Part shown: positions 17,653 through 26,617 of the stretch, in pieces | How positions within the stretch are numbered: position 1 is the stretch's first letter | Layout: every line of letters starts with the position of its first letter | Assembly: GCF_005406225.1 (NCBI RefSeq) | Contig: NZ_NXLY01000003.1 | Location: 1-64,000 of the forward strand | Source: Campylobacter taeniopygiae | Lineage (GTDB): Bacteria > Campylobacterota > Campylobacteria > Campylobacterales > Campylobacteraceae | Length of the DNA stretch: 64,000 nucleotides | Reading direction: 5' to 3' | Translations under genes and position numbers: made by a program | Notes under the pieces: model-generated | Seen by the model: only the letters and a program-made list of their open reading frames with translations | The model's database searches: none | Told to the model about the DNA's origin: nothing

Positions 17653-20226
17653 CTATTCTAAATTTAAATCTGGATTTTCATCGCTAATTTCCTCATCAAC
17701 TTCTTCTTTAGGACATTTAGCAATGCTAACAACTTCATCATTTTCTACATTTACAACGATAACTCCACTTGTATTGCGTCCGGCTTTTCGAATACTATGC
17801 ATATCAACTCGGATCATCTTTCCACTACTTGTAAGAGCCATCAAATCCATGTCTTCATCTACAATCACCACACTAATAAGTTCTTTAGTCTTATCAGTGA
17901 GTTTCATACAAATAACACCCTTGCCTCCTCTACTTTGAAGTCTATACTCTCCAGCATTTGTGCGTTTTCCTATACCTTTAGCACTAACACTTAGAATTTC
18001 TTGCTCATCATTTTCTATGACAACAGCGCCCACTAATTCATCATTTTTTTCTTTAAATTTAATAGCCGTTACCCCGCGACTTACGCGGCCAATTTCACGC
18101 ACTTTTGCAAGAGGAAATTTGATACACATACCTTTTTTTGTAACTGCAAAAAGCATTTTTCCTTTTGTTTCCTCTTCTAGCAACTCTTCATTTTCCACTT
18201 CATTTTCTGTATCAATATTATCCACCATTGGAGCTAAAGAAATTTCTCCTTCATCTCTTTGGACAATGATTGCTGTAACTAGTTCATCGTTTTCATCTAG
18301 ATTAATCGCTTTTACACCAACGCTACGTATATTTTGATATTCACTTAAATTAGTACGCTTAACAATACCATTTTTTGTAAAGAAGCATAAAGATTTACTT
18401 TGATCAAAATCAGTTGTTGGAATAATTGCCATAATTTTTTCTTCAGCTTGCAAATTGATCAAATTAACAACAGCTTTTCCTTTAGCAGTTCTTGATCCTT
18501 CTGGAATTTTATAAACTTTCAACCAATAAAGCTGACCTCGATCGGTTACAAACATCAAGGTATCGTGAGTATTTGCTGTAAAGAAGCTTTCTATAAAATC
18601 ATCATCGTAAGTCGTAACAGCAAGCTTACCCTTGCCACCACGTTTTTGTTTTTCATATTGTTTACTTGGAACACGCTTGATATAACCACGATGAGTGATA
18701 GTCACCACCATATTTTCGTTTGGAATCAAATCTTCCACATCTATATCATCATAATCATCTTCTATTTGAGTGATACGTGGTACATCAAATTTAGCTTTAA
18801 TTTCTTTCAATTCATCGCGGATTAAATCTTCAAGTAATTTTTCACTTTTTAAAATCTCATCCAATCTTGCGATTTCTTTCATAAGCTCTGCAAGTTCATT
18901 TTCTATTTTTTCTCTTTCAAGTCCTGTTAAGCGACCTAGTTTCATATCTAAAATAGCATTAGCTTGAATTTCACTAAGGCCAAATTTTGCCATTAAAGAA
19001 TCTCTTGCGCTAGCATTATCAGGGCTATTTTTAATCAAAGCTATCACATCATCAATATTATCAAGTGCAATAGTAAGACCTTCTAAAATATGCGCTCTTG
19101 CTCTTGCTTTTTGAAGTTCAAAAATAGTTCTTCTAATAATAACTGTTTTTCTATGAGTTAAAAAGAGATTTAAAAGCTCACTTAAAGAAAAAATCTTTGG
19201 TTCTTTATTATGAATGGCAAGCATAATCACACCAAAGGTGCTTTCCATTGTTGTAGATTTGAAAAGATTGTTCAAAACAATTTCACTCATTGCTTCGCGT
19301 TTAAGCTCTATAACAACACGAATTCCTTCTCTATCACTTTCATCTCTGACTTCAGAAATTCCTTCGATCTGTTTTTCTTTTACAAGATCAGCGATTTGCT
19401 CTATGAGTCTTGCTTTATTAGTTTGATAAGGAAGTTCATCTATAACAATAATATCTTTATTTGACTTTTTCTCTATATGAGTTTTTGCTCTAATCTTTAC
19501 GCGACCGCGTCCAGTGCGATAAGCTTCAATAATACCTTTTTTGCCATATATAATACCGCCGGTTGGAAAATCAGGGCCTTTGATAAACTGCATCAATTCT
19601 TCTAAAGTGGCATTTTTATTATCAAGTAAATATAAAAGACCATCAACTAATTCATTTAAACTATGTGGAGGAATATTGGTTGCCATACCCACCGCAATAC
19701 CGCTAGATCCATTAAGCAATAAATTTGGCACCCTAGCAGGTAAAACATCAGGCTCATTCATGGAATCATCATAATTTGGAATAAAATCCACCGTATCTTT
19801 GTCAATATCACGTAAAAGTTCTTCAGCTAAAATCGTCATTCTAGCTTCAGTATAACGCATTGCAGCAGCACCGTCTCCATCTATAGATCCAAAGTTTCCT
19901 TGCCCATCTATAGTTGGATAACGCATAGAAAAATCTTGCGCCATTCTTACTAAGGCATCATAAACAGCGATATCGCCATGTGGATGGTATTTACCGATCA
20001 CATCCCCGACAATACGCGCGGATTTCTTATAAGCACTGCGACTCCCAACACCAAGATCATTCATAGCATAAAGAATTCTTCTATGCACAGGCTTTAAACC
20101 ATCCCTTGCGTCCGGAAGAGCACGCCCGATAATAACACTCATAGAATAATCTAAATAACTACTTTTAATGGAATTTTCTATATCGACAATCTCAATATCA
20201 GAATCTTTGTTAAAAATATTTTCCAT
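17653..20226 (-). CDS. gyrA: DNA gyrase subunit A with Ile at position 86
   Basis: An 857-residue type II topoisomerase subunit that breaks and rejoins DNA with catalytic Tyr125 in MRYTEARM. The quinolone region reads [20 protein letters not shown], with residue 86 isoleucine (codon ATC at 19971–19969). Threonine here is wild type in the C. jejuni/coli group, and T86I is the main fluoroquinolone resistance change. The GyrA box [10 protein letters not shown] lies near 555. The C-terminal wheel domain is complete and ends in an acidic tail. The segment of about residues 53–150 differs strongly from the C. jejuni form I remember, while the rest is much closer. Confidence 0.96.
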   Translation of the reverse strand: MENIFNKDSDIEIVDIENSIKSSYLDYSMSVIIGRALPDARDGLKPVHRRILYAMNDLGVGSRSAYKKSARIVGDVIGKYHPHGDIAVYDALVRMAQDFSMRYPTIDGQGNFGSIDGDGAAAMRYTEARMTILAEELLRDIDKDTVDFIPNYDDSMNEPDVLPARVPNLLLNGSSGIAVGMATNIPPHSLNELVDGLLYLLDNKNATLEELMQFIKGPDFPTGGIIYGKKGIIEAYRTGRGRVKIRAKTHIEKKSNKDIIVIDELPYQTNKARLIEQIADLVKEKQIEGISEVRDESDREGIRVVIELKREAMSEIVLNNLFKSTTMESTFGVIMLAIHNKEPKIFSLSELLNLFLTHRKTVIIRRTIFELQKARARAHILEGLTIALDNIDDVIALIKNSPDNASARDSLMAKFGLSEIQANAILDMKLGRLTGLEREKIENELAELMKEIARLDEILKSEKLLEDLIRDELKEIKAKFDVPRITQIEDDYDDIDVEDLIPNENMVVTITHRGYIKRVPSKQYEKQKRGGKGKLAVTTYDDDFIESFFTANTHDTLMFVTDRGQLYWLKVYKIPEGSRTAKGKAVVNLINLQAEEKIMAIIPTTDFDQSKSLCFFTKNGIVKRTNLSEYQNIRSVGVKAINLDENDELVTAIIVQRDEGEISLAPMVDNIDTENEVENEELLEEETKGKMLFAVTKKGMCIKFPLAKVREIGRVSRGVTAIKFKEKNDELVGAVVIENDEQEILSVSAKGIGKRTNAGEYRLQSRGGKGVICMKLTDKTKELISVVIVDEDMDLMALTSSGKMIRVDMHSIRKAGRNTSGVIVVNVENDEVVSIAKCPKEEVDEEISDENPDLNLE

Positions 20227-20266
20227 AAAAATCCTTCCACAATATTGAAATTTTTATTTTACCATA

Positions 20267-20842
20267 TTAAACTTTTGCATCAGCTAAAACAAGGGCAAAA
20301 AGAACAGAAATTTTGTTTTTTTCTAAAAATTTTTTAGCTTCCAATAAACTAGAACCCGAAGTTACAATATCATCAACTAAAATCACAGGATGAGAAATTC
20401 TTTTTAAAAGTTTAAAATTTCTTTTATTTTTTTGCCTATATGTCAAACTCTTTCCGGAATATTTTAAAGAATTTTGAAAATGTAAAGCTCCAAATACAGG
20501 CTTAATGAACTTAGTTTTTAAGTATTTAGCTAAAATGGCTGAATGAGAATAGAGTAAATTTTCCACCCTATCATCTAAGGCTATAACATTGATTTTTTCA
20601 TCAGGAGAAAAGAAATTTTTAAATTTAGCAAAACTAAGCTTTGCTAAAAAATGAAAAACAAAATAACCATAAAAATGATGTTTGGAGTGTAATAAATGTT
20701 TTATCTCGTGATATTTATAAAAAGAATACACTTTAAAATTATCCTCAAGAACTCTTATCCCTAAAGAAAATTCAGATAATTCTTGAGAACAAACATCGCA
20801 AAAACAAAGCAGAGTAAAACCTCCGCAATTTAAACATTTCAA
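20267..20842 (-). CDS. comF: ComF-like phosphoribosyltransferase-family protein
   Basis: A 191-residue protein with an N-terminal zinc-ribbon-like set of cysteines (CLNCGGFTLLCFCDVC at residues 3–18). The PRTase domain has the PRPP-binding motif VILVDDIVTSGSSL near 152–165. ComF-type proteins act in natural transformation, where they help the internalised single strand; Campylobacter is naturally competent. The start overlaps the stop of mapA by four bases, so they are translated together. The role in DNA uptake is from family knowledge. Confidence 0.8.
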   Translation of the reverse strand: MKCLNCGGFTLLCFCDVCSQELSEFSLGIRVLEDNFKVYSFYKYHEIKHLLHSKHHFYGYFVFHFLAKLSFAKFKNFFSPDEKINVIALDDRVENLLYSHSAILAKYLKTKFIKPVFGALHFQNSLKYSGKSLTYRQKNKRNFKLLKRISHPVILVDDIVTSGSSLLEAKKFLEKNKISVLFALVLADAKV

Positions 20843-21480
20843 AGCTCTGAAATAATGCTTGCTGCTTTATTAGCCATTTGTTTTATAAGTAAATGTGTAT
20901 AAAATGGAACGTCTTTTAAATTTTCAAAACCTTGTACATCTTGTTTTGTGCGTAAGGTAAATTTTCTATTTTTATTAACATCGCTTAAATTTAAAACTCC
21001 AACAAGTTTTGAATGCAACCCTGTTCCATCTTGTCTTGCACTGTATTTTGAAAAAGCAAGATCAATTTTAGTCACATAAGGAGAATCCGCGCTATTATCG
21101 TCAAGCACTACAATGCCTCTAGCTTGAAGTTCTTGTTTTAAATAAACATAAAAAATAGCATTAAAATCTAAATCTACATACAATTTTTGATTTTTCGCAA
21201 AAAATACCTTTTGCTCCTCTTTTAAATCATAAAAACGATGCAAATATACTTTTTTCAAAGCCACCGCAGTATCTAGAGTGCGTTTGTTAGCACAACATTG
21301 AATTCCAATATCACTGATATATAAAAGACCTTTTATTTTAGCTTCATAACCACTCGGGCTTTCACAAGGACTGCACGCTGAATCTTTAGAAATTTGATTA
21401 ACTTGATCAAAAGTATTCTTGCTAGCACAAGAATTCAAAAACAGAGCAGCAAGCACAAAAAGCAAACACTTTTTAATCAT
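20839..21480 (-). CDS. mapA: MapA outer-membrane-associated lipoprotein
   Basis: A 213-residue lipoprotein with signal MIKKCLLFVLAALFLNSC and lipidation at the Cys of LNSC. The mature part begins with a cysteine-containing segment (SACSPCESPSGY) and continues as a beta-rich domain. It matches in position and character MapA, the membrane-associated protein whose gene is used to identify C. jejuni. Its role is not well established. A reader could use it for species assignment, because C. coli and C. jejuni copies differ. Confidence 0.82.
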   Translation of the reverse strand: MIKKCLLFVLAALFLNSCASKNTFDQVNQISKDSACSPCESPSGYEAKIKGLLYISDIGIQCCANKRTLDTAVALKKVYLHRFYDLKEEQKVFFAKNQKLYVDLDFNAIFYVYLKQELQARGIVVLDDNSADSPYVTKIDLAFSKYSARQDGTGLHSKLVGVLNLSDVNKNRKFTLRTKQDVQGFENLKDVPFYTHLLIKQMANKAASIISEL

Positions 21481-21582
21481 TTTTTCTCCTTAAATTTATT
21501 ATAAAAAATTATTTTTCAAGCATTGTATTAAAATTATCAACAAATTTCAAGTGCAATTTAAAAATAAGTTCAATTTAAAAAA

Positions 21583-23373
21583 TTAATCAATTTTTAAAAC
21601 ACTTAAAAAGGCTTCTTGAGGTAAATGAACTTTACCGATAGCCTTCATTCTTTTTTTACCCTCTTTTTGCTTTTCCAAAAGCTTTCTTTTTCTAGTAATA
21701 TCCCCGCCATAACATTTTGCGGTTACGTTTTTTCCCATAGATTTAACCGTTTCTCTTGCAATGATTTTATTTCCTATACTTGCTTGAATAGCAACTTCAA
21801 AAAGCTGTCTAGGAACGATTTCTTTCATCGCACTTACAAGCTCTCTTCCTTTACTAAGCGCTTTTTCATTTGGCACGATAATGCTTAAAGCATCGACATT
21901 TTCTCCCGCTACTTTAATATCAAGCTTAACCAAATCTCCAACACGAAATTCAATCGGCTCATAATCAAAACTTGCATATCCTTTAGTTAAAGATTTCAAT
22001 TTATCATAAAAGTCCATCACAATTTCATTTAAAGGCACATCGTATTCCAATAAAACACGTTCAGGTGTGATATAGTCCATCTTCACCTGCATCCCTCTTT
22101 TGCGATTTAAAAGAGTGATTAAATTTCCTAAAAACTCACTCGGAGTGATAATTGTAGCTTTAACATAAGGCTCTTTAATATGATCGATTTTATTAACTGG
22201 TGGGAGTTCGCTAGGGTTTTGAATTTTCAAAAGCTCTCCATTGGTTTGATAAATTTCATAAGTTACCGTTGGAGCTGTAGCAATGAGATCAAGATTGAAT
22301 TCTCTTTCTAATCTTTCTTTAATAACCTCCATGTGCAAAAGACCTAAAAAACCAACCCTAAAGCCAAAACCTAAAGCCAAAGAAGTTTCTGGCTCGTAGG
22401 TAATGGAACTATCATTAAGTTTTAATTTATCTAAAGCATCTCTTAAATCCTCAAATTTATCCGTTTCTATAGGGTAAAGTCCTGCAAATACAAAAGCCTT
22501 TGCTTTTTCAAAACCCCCTATAGCTTCTTTAGCTTTATTTTTAGTTAAAGTGATGGTATCTCCAACTTGCACATCGCCAACAGTTTTAAGTCCCAAAACG
22601 ACAACTCCAACCTCGCCTGATTTTAAACTTTGCGTTTTGATTGGATTTAAAGGATGGGGATAAAAAAGATCTTGGACAATATGCTTTTTATTTGTACTCA
22701 TTACCAAAACTTCATCATTTTTAGAAATTTGTCCTTCATAAATTCTCACTAAAGCCAAAGCACCCAAATAATTATCAAACCAAGAATCATAAATTAAAGC
22801 TTTAGTAGGAGCTTCATTGTCTATTTTTGGTGCTGGAATTTTAGTGATAATCGTTTCTATAAGCTCTTTTATTCCCGAACCTGTTTTAGCACTCACACAA
22901 ATTGCATCTTTGCAATCTATACCTATAATATGCTCAATTTCATGTTTAACTTTTTCTACATCCGCATTTGGAAGATCGATTTTATTGATAACTGGGATAA
23001 TCTCAAGATTATTTTCAAGAGCGATATAAACGTTGGCTATGGTTTGTGCTTCAACGCCTTGAGAAGCATCGACTACAAGCAAAGCTCCTTCGCAACTTGC
23101 CAAAGATCTGCTTACTTCATATGAAAAATCGACATGACCTGGAGTGTCGATCAAATTTAAAATATATTTTTGATTATTAAAGGTGTATTCTAAACGAACA
23201 GATTGGGCTTTTATTGTAATGCCTCGTTCTTTTTCTATATCCATAGTATCCATAACTTGAGCACTCATTTGCCTATCGCTAATAGCTCCACATTCTGAAA
23301 TGATTCTATCTGCTAGAGTGCTTTTTCCATGATCAATATGCGCTATGATTGAAAAATTTCTAATATTTTCCAT
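21583..23373 (-). CDS. lepA: Ribosome back-translocase, elongation factor 4 (LepA)
   Basis: A 596-residue translational GTPase. G1 [10 protein letters not shown] lies at residues 9–18, G3 DTPGHVDF near 76, and G4 NKIDLP near 130. Domains II, III and V follow the EF-G order. The LepA-specific C-terminal domain ends [20 protein letters not shown]…[10 protein letters not shown]. It remodels stalled or mistranslocated ribosomes and affects initiation kinetics. Full length. Confidence 0.96.
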   Translation of the reverse strand: MENIRNFSIIAHIDHGKSTLADRIISECGAISDRQMSAQVMDTMDIEKERGITIKAQSVRLEYTFNNQKYILNLIDTPGHVDFSYEVSRSLASCEGALLVVDASQGVEAQTIANVYIALENNLEIIPVINKIDLPNADVEKVKHEIEHIIGIDCKDAICVSAKTGSGIKELIETIITKIPAPKIDNEAPTKALIYDSWFDNYLGALALVRIYEGQISKNDEVLVMSTNKKHIVQDLFYPHPLNPIKTQSLKSGEVGVVVLGLKTVGDVQVGDTITLTKNKAKEAIGGFEKAKAFVFAGLYPIETDKFEDLRDALDKLKLNDSSITYEPETSLALGFGFRVGFLGLLHMEVIKERLEREFNLDLIATAPTVTYEIYQTNGELLKIQNPSELPPVNKIDHIKEPYVKATIITPSEFLGNLITLLNRKRGMQVKMDYITPERVLLEYDVPLNEIVMDFYDKLKSLTKGYASFDYEPIEFRVGDLVKLDIKVAGENVDALSIIVPNEKALSKGRELVSAMKEIVPRQLFEVAIQASIGNKIIARETVKSMGKNVTAKCYGGDITRKRKLLEKQKEGKKRMKAIGKVHLPQEAFLSVLKID

Positions 23374-23483
23374 TGTCTTCCTAAAAAATATACTTTTTAA
23401 AATTTTAGCAAAAATATTTTTCAGAAATGATTAAATTTAATCTTAACATAGATGTGTATTTTTATTTTTTACCAAATTTTAAG

Positions 23484-23489
23484 TATAAT
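23484..23489 (+). promoter_or_regulatory. -10 element for the DUF2920 hydrolase gene
   Basis: A perfect TATAAT lies 28 bases before the ATG at 23517, after an AT-rich stretch. Campylobacter promoters rely mainly on the -10 element with periodic T-rich upstream sequence, which fits. AAAAGG at 23505–23510 is the ribosome binding site. Confidence 0.65.
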
Positions 23490-23516
23490 CATCTTTAAAA
23501 TATTAAAAGGTTATCA

Positions 23517-24731
23517 ATGCTTGTCAATAAAACTTATGAAATTTCTTCTTGTGATGATGTAGAGCTTAATATTAAAAGAACTTCAAAACTAGAATATCGT
23601 ATGACTTATGATGATGAAAAAGAAATGAAAGCTATAGTTTTTATTGCGTATGGATATGGAGCTAATGCTAATATTTCTTTTTTAGACTTTGATAGAGAAT
23701 ATATCGCTAAAAAATTTGATGTCGTTGTGGTGAATGTTTTTTATCATTGTTTTTGTCAAAGAAGATCGAATGAAGAAAAGTATAGTGCTACAACAATGTT
23801 TGTAGAAGATGATTTGCAAAATTTAAAAAAGGCTTTAGAAAATATTGGCATAAATACATATGATTTAAATATTTACAATGCAGATAATTATTATCAAATC
23901 CTAAATCAAACAATATCAAATTTAAAATCAAATAACCAAATTCCACAAGATTACAAAGCTTGCTTTACTTCAACTTTTATCCCTCCTAATGATGAATATC
24001 AAAACTATGGCATTATGGCTGCTATTGATCATATCAATGCCTTAAAAGATATTGTTAAAAATTATCCACAATTTGCAAATTTACCAAAGATCTACGGGGG
24101 GGGGTCATACGGAGCAAACTTATCTTTGCTTATAGCCAAAATTGCTCCTTGGTATGTAGATGGTGTGATTGATAATTCAGGAGGAGCTTTGCCTGGACTT
24201 GAATATTTATTTGGAAAAGAATTATTAAAATTTGAGTATACTTTTAATGATCCAAATACAATTGTAGGATGTAGCACTAGAACCCATTGGACAAGAAAAG
24301 ATCCTAATTCTCCTTATTATTTTAAAGATGAAAATTATATGATAAGAGCGATTTTAAATTCTTCTCATCTTATTCTTGGGGCTAATGCTAATCCAAATAT
24401 AATTTATGTTTCTTATCACAGCACTAAAGATATTAATACTCCTGCCAAAGATAAAATAGAACTTTATAAATGTTTAAAACAACTTAATCTTGATGCAACT
24501 TTACATTTAATCCAAGATGAAAAGGATATCGATGGTAAATATATTAAAAGTTTGAAACATGGTATGAGGTTAAATAATAGAACTTTATTTGAAAAAGAAC
24601 TCCCTTTAATGCTTGAAAAATTAAAAGATAAAAAATTCCCTATGAAAGAAAATTCTATTTCTTATCCTTGCAAAAATAAGGTTTTTAAATTTAAAGATGA
24701 AGGGGATAAATTTAAGCTAGAAATTATTTAA
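23517..24731 (+). CDS. Phase-variable DUF2920-family alpha/beta-hydrolase
   Basis: A 404-residue protein of the family that in C. jejuni contains the 617-type proteins (Cj0617, Cj1305, Cj1306, Cj1310). The nucleophile elbow is YGGGSYG, residues 193–199, with Ser197 as likely nucleophile. The early segment IAYGYGANANISFLDFD near 43 may form the oxyanion side. His in ISYHS or KSLKHGMRL near the end could complete the triad. The three glycines are encoded by a run of nine G, so one-base slippage would switch the gene off; here it is on. Related genes lie in the flagellin-modification locus next to acyl-activating genes, as here. Substrate unknown. Confidence 0.82.
   Translation: MLVNKTYEISSCDDVELNIKRTSKLEYRMTYDDEKEMKAIVFIAYGYGANANISFLDFDREYIAKKFDVVVVNVFYHCFCQRRSNEEKYSATTMFVEDDLQNLKKALENIGINTYDLNIYNADNYYQILNQTISNLKSNNQIPQDYKACFTSTFIPPNDEYQNYGIMAAIDHINALKDIVKNYPQFANLPKIYGGGSYGANLSLLIAKIAPWYVDGVIDNSGGALPGLEYLFGKELLKFEYTFNDPNTIVGCSTRTHWTRKDPNSPYYFKDENYMIRAILNSSHLILGANANPNIIYVSYHSTKDINTPAKDKIELYKCLKQLNLDATLHLIQDEKDIDGKYIKSLKHGMRLNNRTLFEKELPLMLEKLKDKKFPMKENSISYPCKNKVFKFKDEGDKFKLEII
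24096..24104 (+). repeat. Poly-G tract (G9), phase-variation switch
   Basis: Nine consecutive G bases within the DUF2920 hydrolase gene, encoding Gly194–196. Runs of eight or more G are the classic contingency loci of C. jejuni and C. coli. At G9 the frame is open over the full 404 codons. Gain or loss of one base would truncate the protein just before its catalytic serine. Confidence 0.92.
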
Positions 24732-24805
24732 AAGATAAAAAATTTTTATCCCAAATTTAACTTTATATTAGATTTTTTAACTTGTTTAAAATAAATTCAA
24801 ACAAG

Positions 24806-25033
24806 TTAATCTTTCATGGCAAGTTCTAACATTTGCTTAATGCTCTCAAAGCTTTCAAAATACATAGGTCGCATAAAATCAGAATCTAAAGTTTTATTAT
24901 AATGTTTTTCAATTTCATTGATTAAATTCATTACATCTAAACTATCGATGATATTATCACTAACCAAATTTTGCATATTCTCATCAACATCAGCTCTACC
25001 TATATTGATAAAAAACTGCTTAATCTCTTCCAT
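24806..25033 (-). CDS. Acyl/peptidyl carrier protein
   Basis: A 75-residue carrier protein. The phosphopantetheine attachment serine is Ser31 in NIIDSLDVMNLINEIE, the standard DSL motif. It lies nine bases downstream of the adenylation enzyme gene, so that enzyme very likely loads it. I recall a similar pair (Cj1307/Cj1308) near the flagellin-modification genes of C. jejuni. No condensation or reductase domain is nearby, so the loaded acyl group is probably transferred to another acceptor by an unlinked enzyme. Confidence 0.88.
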   Translation of the reverse strand: MEEIKQFFINIGRADVDENMQNLVSDNIIDSLDVMNLINEIEKHYNKTLDSDFMRPMYFESFESIKQMLELAMKD

Positions 25034-25042
25034 TTTCCCTCC

Positions 25043-26554
25043 TTAAAGTTCTTTATAATAACCCCTATCAATCTTACCATTTTGATTGAGTTTAAAACCA
25101 TCGATTCTTTTAAAATGTTTGGGTATCATATAAAGAGGTAATTTATCTTTTAAAAACATTCTAAAATCAATTTCTTCTTTACTCTCATAAAAACAAATGA
25201 TCTCTTCTTTAAAAATACAAGCAGAGTTTCTTACTTTATCATGAGAATTAATAATACTTTCTATTTCTCCTAGTTCTATTCTATGACCCATGTATTTGAT
25301 CTGATTGTCAGCTCTTCCATAACACAATAATTCTTCAAATTCATTATAAGCAACAATGTCTCCTGTTTTATAGACTAAGTCTAAATAATTATCATGTAAA
25401 GGATTTTGTAGAAAAGCTTTTTTAGTTTTTTCTTTATCATTGTAATATCCTAAAGATAAAGAAGTTCCTCTTATATATAATTCTCCTTTTTTGCCTATTT
25501 CTTTAGGACTTATATAATTCATATTCTCATCAAAGACTAAAAGTTCTGTATTTTTACAAGCTTTACCTATAGGTAAGAGTTCATCATCTTTGAAAGGGCG
25601 GTTGATGATGTAGTAGGTGCATGTTCCAGCAATCTCGGTTGGGCCGTAAAGATTGATAAATTTAGCCTCCTTAAGATGATTTTTCCAAATATTTAAAGTT
25701 TTGGTAGGCATAATCTCACCCACCCAAGCTACAGTTTTTAAAGAATCAAGTCTATATTTATCTAAAGCATTTCCTTTACAAAGATGGGTTAAAACTGAAG
25801 GTATCCAAGAAATAGTAGTGATTTTTTCTTTTTCCATATAAGAAAAAATTTCATTTGGAAAAGCAAAGACATGATTAGGGATGATGTGTAAAGTTGCACC
25901 CACTTTTACACTTGAAAAAATATCTCTCACAGAAGCACTAAAATAAAACGGAGTTTGATTAAGTAAAGAATTTTTAGAATCAATCTCCAAAATTTCATAA
26001 ATTTTTAACGTATAATCAATCACACTCTTGTGAGCTATACTTACTCCTTTAGGAATTCCAGTGCTCCCACTGGTAAAAAGTACATAAAGTAAATTAGTAT
26101 CGATATGGTTTTCTTTAGCCTTAGTGATTAGATTTTCATCGATATTAAAATTTTTAAAATTTTCTGTATAAAGAGTAGGTAAATTTAAATCTAATTTTAA
26201 TTCTTTAGAAGTGATTAGAAGTTTTGGTTTTAAAACTTCTATAACTTTTTCTATTCTTTCTTTAGGACTTTTTTCATCTAAGAGTGTATAAAAGTTTCCA
26301 CTTAAGGCTACACCAAAAAAAGAAATCAAACAATCAATGCCTTTAGGTAAGATAATAAGAATGGCTTTTTGCAAAGGTAAGGTATTATTATCTAAAGTTC
26401 TTAAAATTTCACTAGCAACTTTTTTAGAATAAAGATCAAATTCTTTATAAGTGATTTCTTTTTTACCTTCTTTGGCAAAAGGTTCAACAAAGGCTATTTT
26501 TTCACTAAAGTTTTCAACGCTTTTTTCTAGGAAGTTATAGATGTGGGTGAGCAT
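25043..26554 (-). CDS. Stand-alone adenylation (AMP-forming acyl/amino acid activating) enzyme
   Basis: A 503-residue ANL-family enzyme of the DltA/NRPS A-domain type. Core motifs: TSGSTGIPKG at 161–170, NLYGPTEIAG near 301, YKTGD near 395, GRADNQIKYMGHRIELGEIE near 413–432, and the catalytic lysine in QNGKIDR near 494. The usual aspartate of the FDxS motif that binds the substrate amino group is replaced: the motif reads FSASVRD, with Ser206. This hints at a substrate without an alpha-amino group. It sits upstream of its carrier protein. Product and acceptor are unknown. Confidence 0.87.
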   Translation of the reverse strand: MLTHIYNFLEKSVENFSEKIAFVEPFAKEGKKEITYKEFDLYSKKVASEILRTLDNNTLPLQKAILIILPKGIDCLISFFGVALSGNFYTLLDEKSPKERIEKVIEVLKPKLLITSKELKLDLNLPTLYTENFKNFNIDENLITKAKENHIDTNLLYVLFTSGSTGIPKGVSIAHKSVIDYTLKIYEILEIDSKNSLLNQTPFYFSASVRDIFSSVKVGATLHIIPNHVFAFPNEIFSYMEKEKITTISWIPSVLTHLCKGNALDKYRLDSLKTVAWVGEIMPTKTLNIWKNHLKEAKFINLYGPTEIAGTCTYYIINRPFKDDELLPIGKACKNTELLVFDENMNYISPKEIGKKGELYIRGTSLSLGYYNDKEKTKKAFLQNPLHDNYLDLVYKTGDIVAYNEFEELLCYGRADNQIKYMGHRIELGEIESIINSHDKVRNSACIFKEEIICFYESKEEIDFRMFLKDKLPLYMIPKHFKRIDGFKLNQNGKIDRGYYKEL

Positions 26555-26587
26555 GGAAGAAAGCCTTTATGATGAAATTAAAATTTG

Positions 26588-26593
26588 ATTATA
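26588..26593 (-). promoter_or_regulatory. -10 element for the adenylation enzyme–carrier protein pair
   Basis: On the minus strand TATAAT lies about 34 bases before the ATG at 26554, in the 63-base gap after fhuB. It suggests that the activation genes have their own promoter as well as possible read-through from the fhu genes. Confidence 0.5.
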
Positions 26594-26617
26594 CTTAATA
26601 TAAGCTTAATAAAAATT

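Noticed and set aside
17606-18337. Long plus-strand open frames opposite gyrA
   Set aside because: They are low-complexity serine-rich shadows of the gyrA C-terminal domain, with no ribosome binding sites or motifs.
24779-24807. A 9-bp inverted repeat AACTTGTTT…AAACAAGTT at the end of the carrier protein gene, and the palindrome GATAAAAAATTTTTATC at 24734–24750
   Set aside because: They lie between two convergent genes and could aid termination. They are very AT-rich and lack a T-run after the stem in either direction, so I did not call a terminator.
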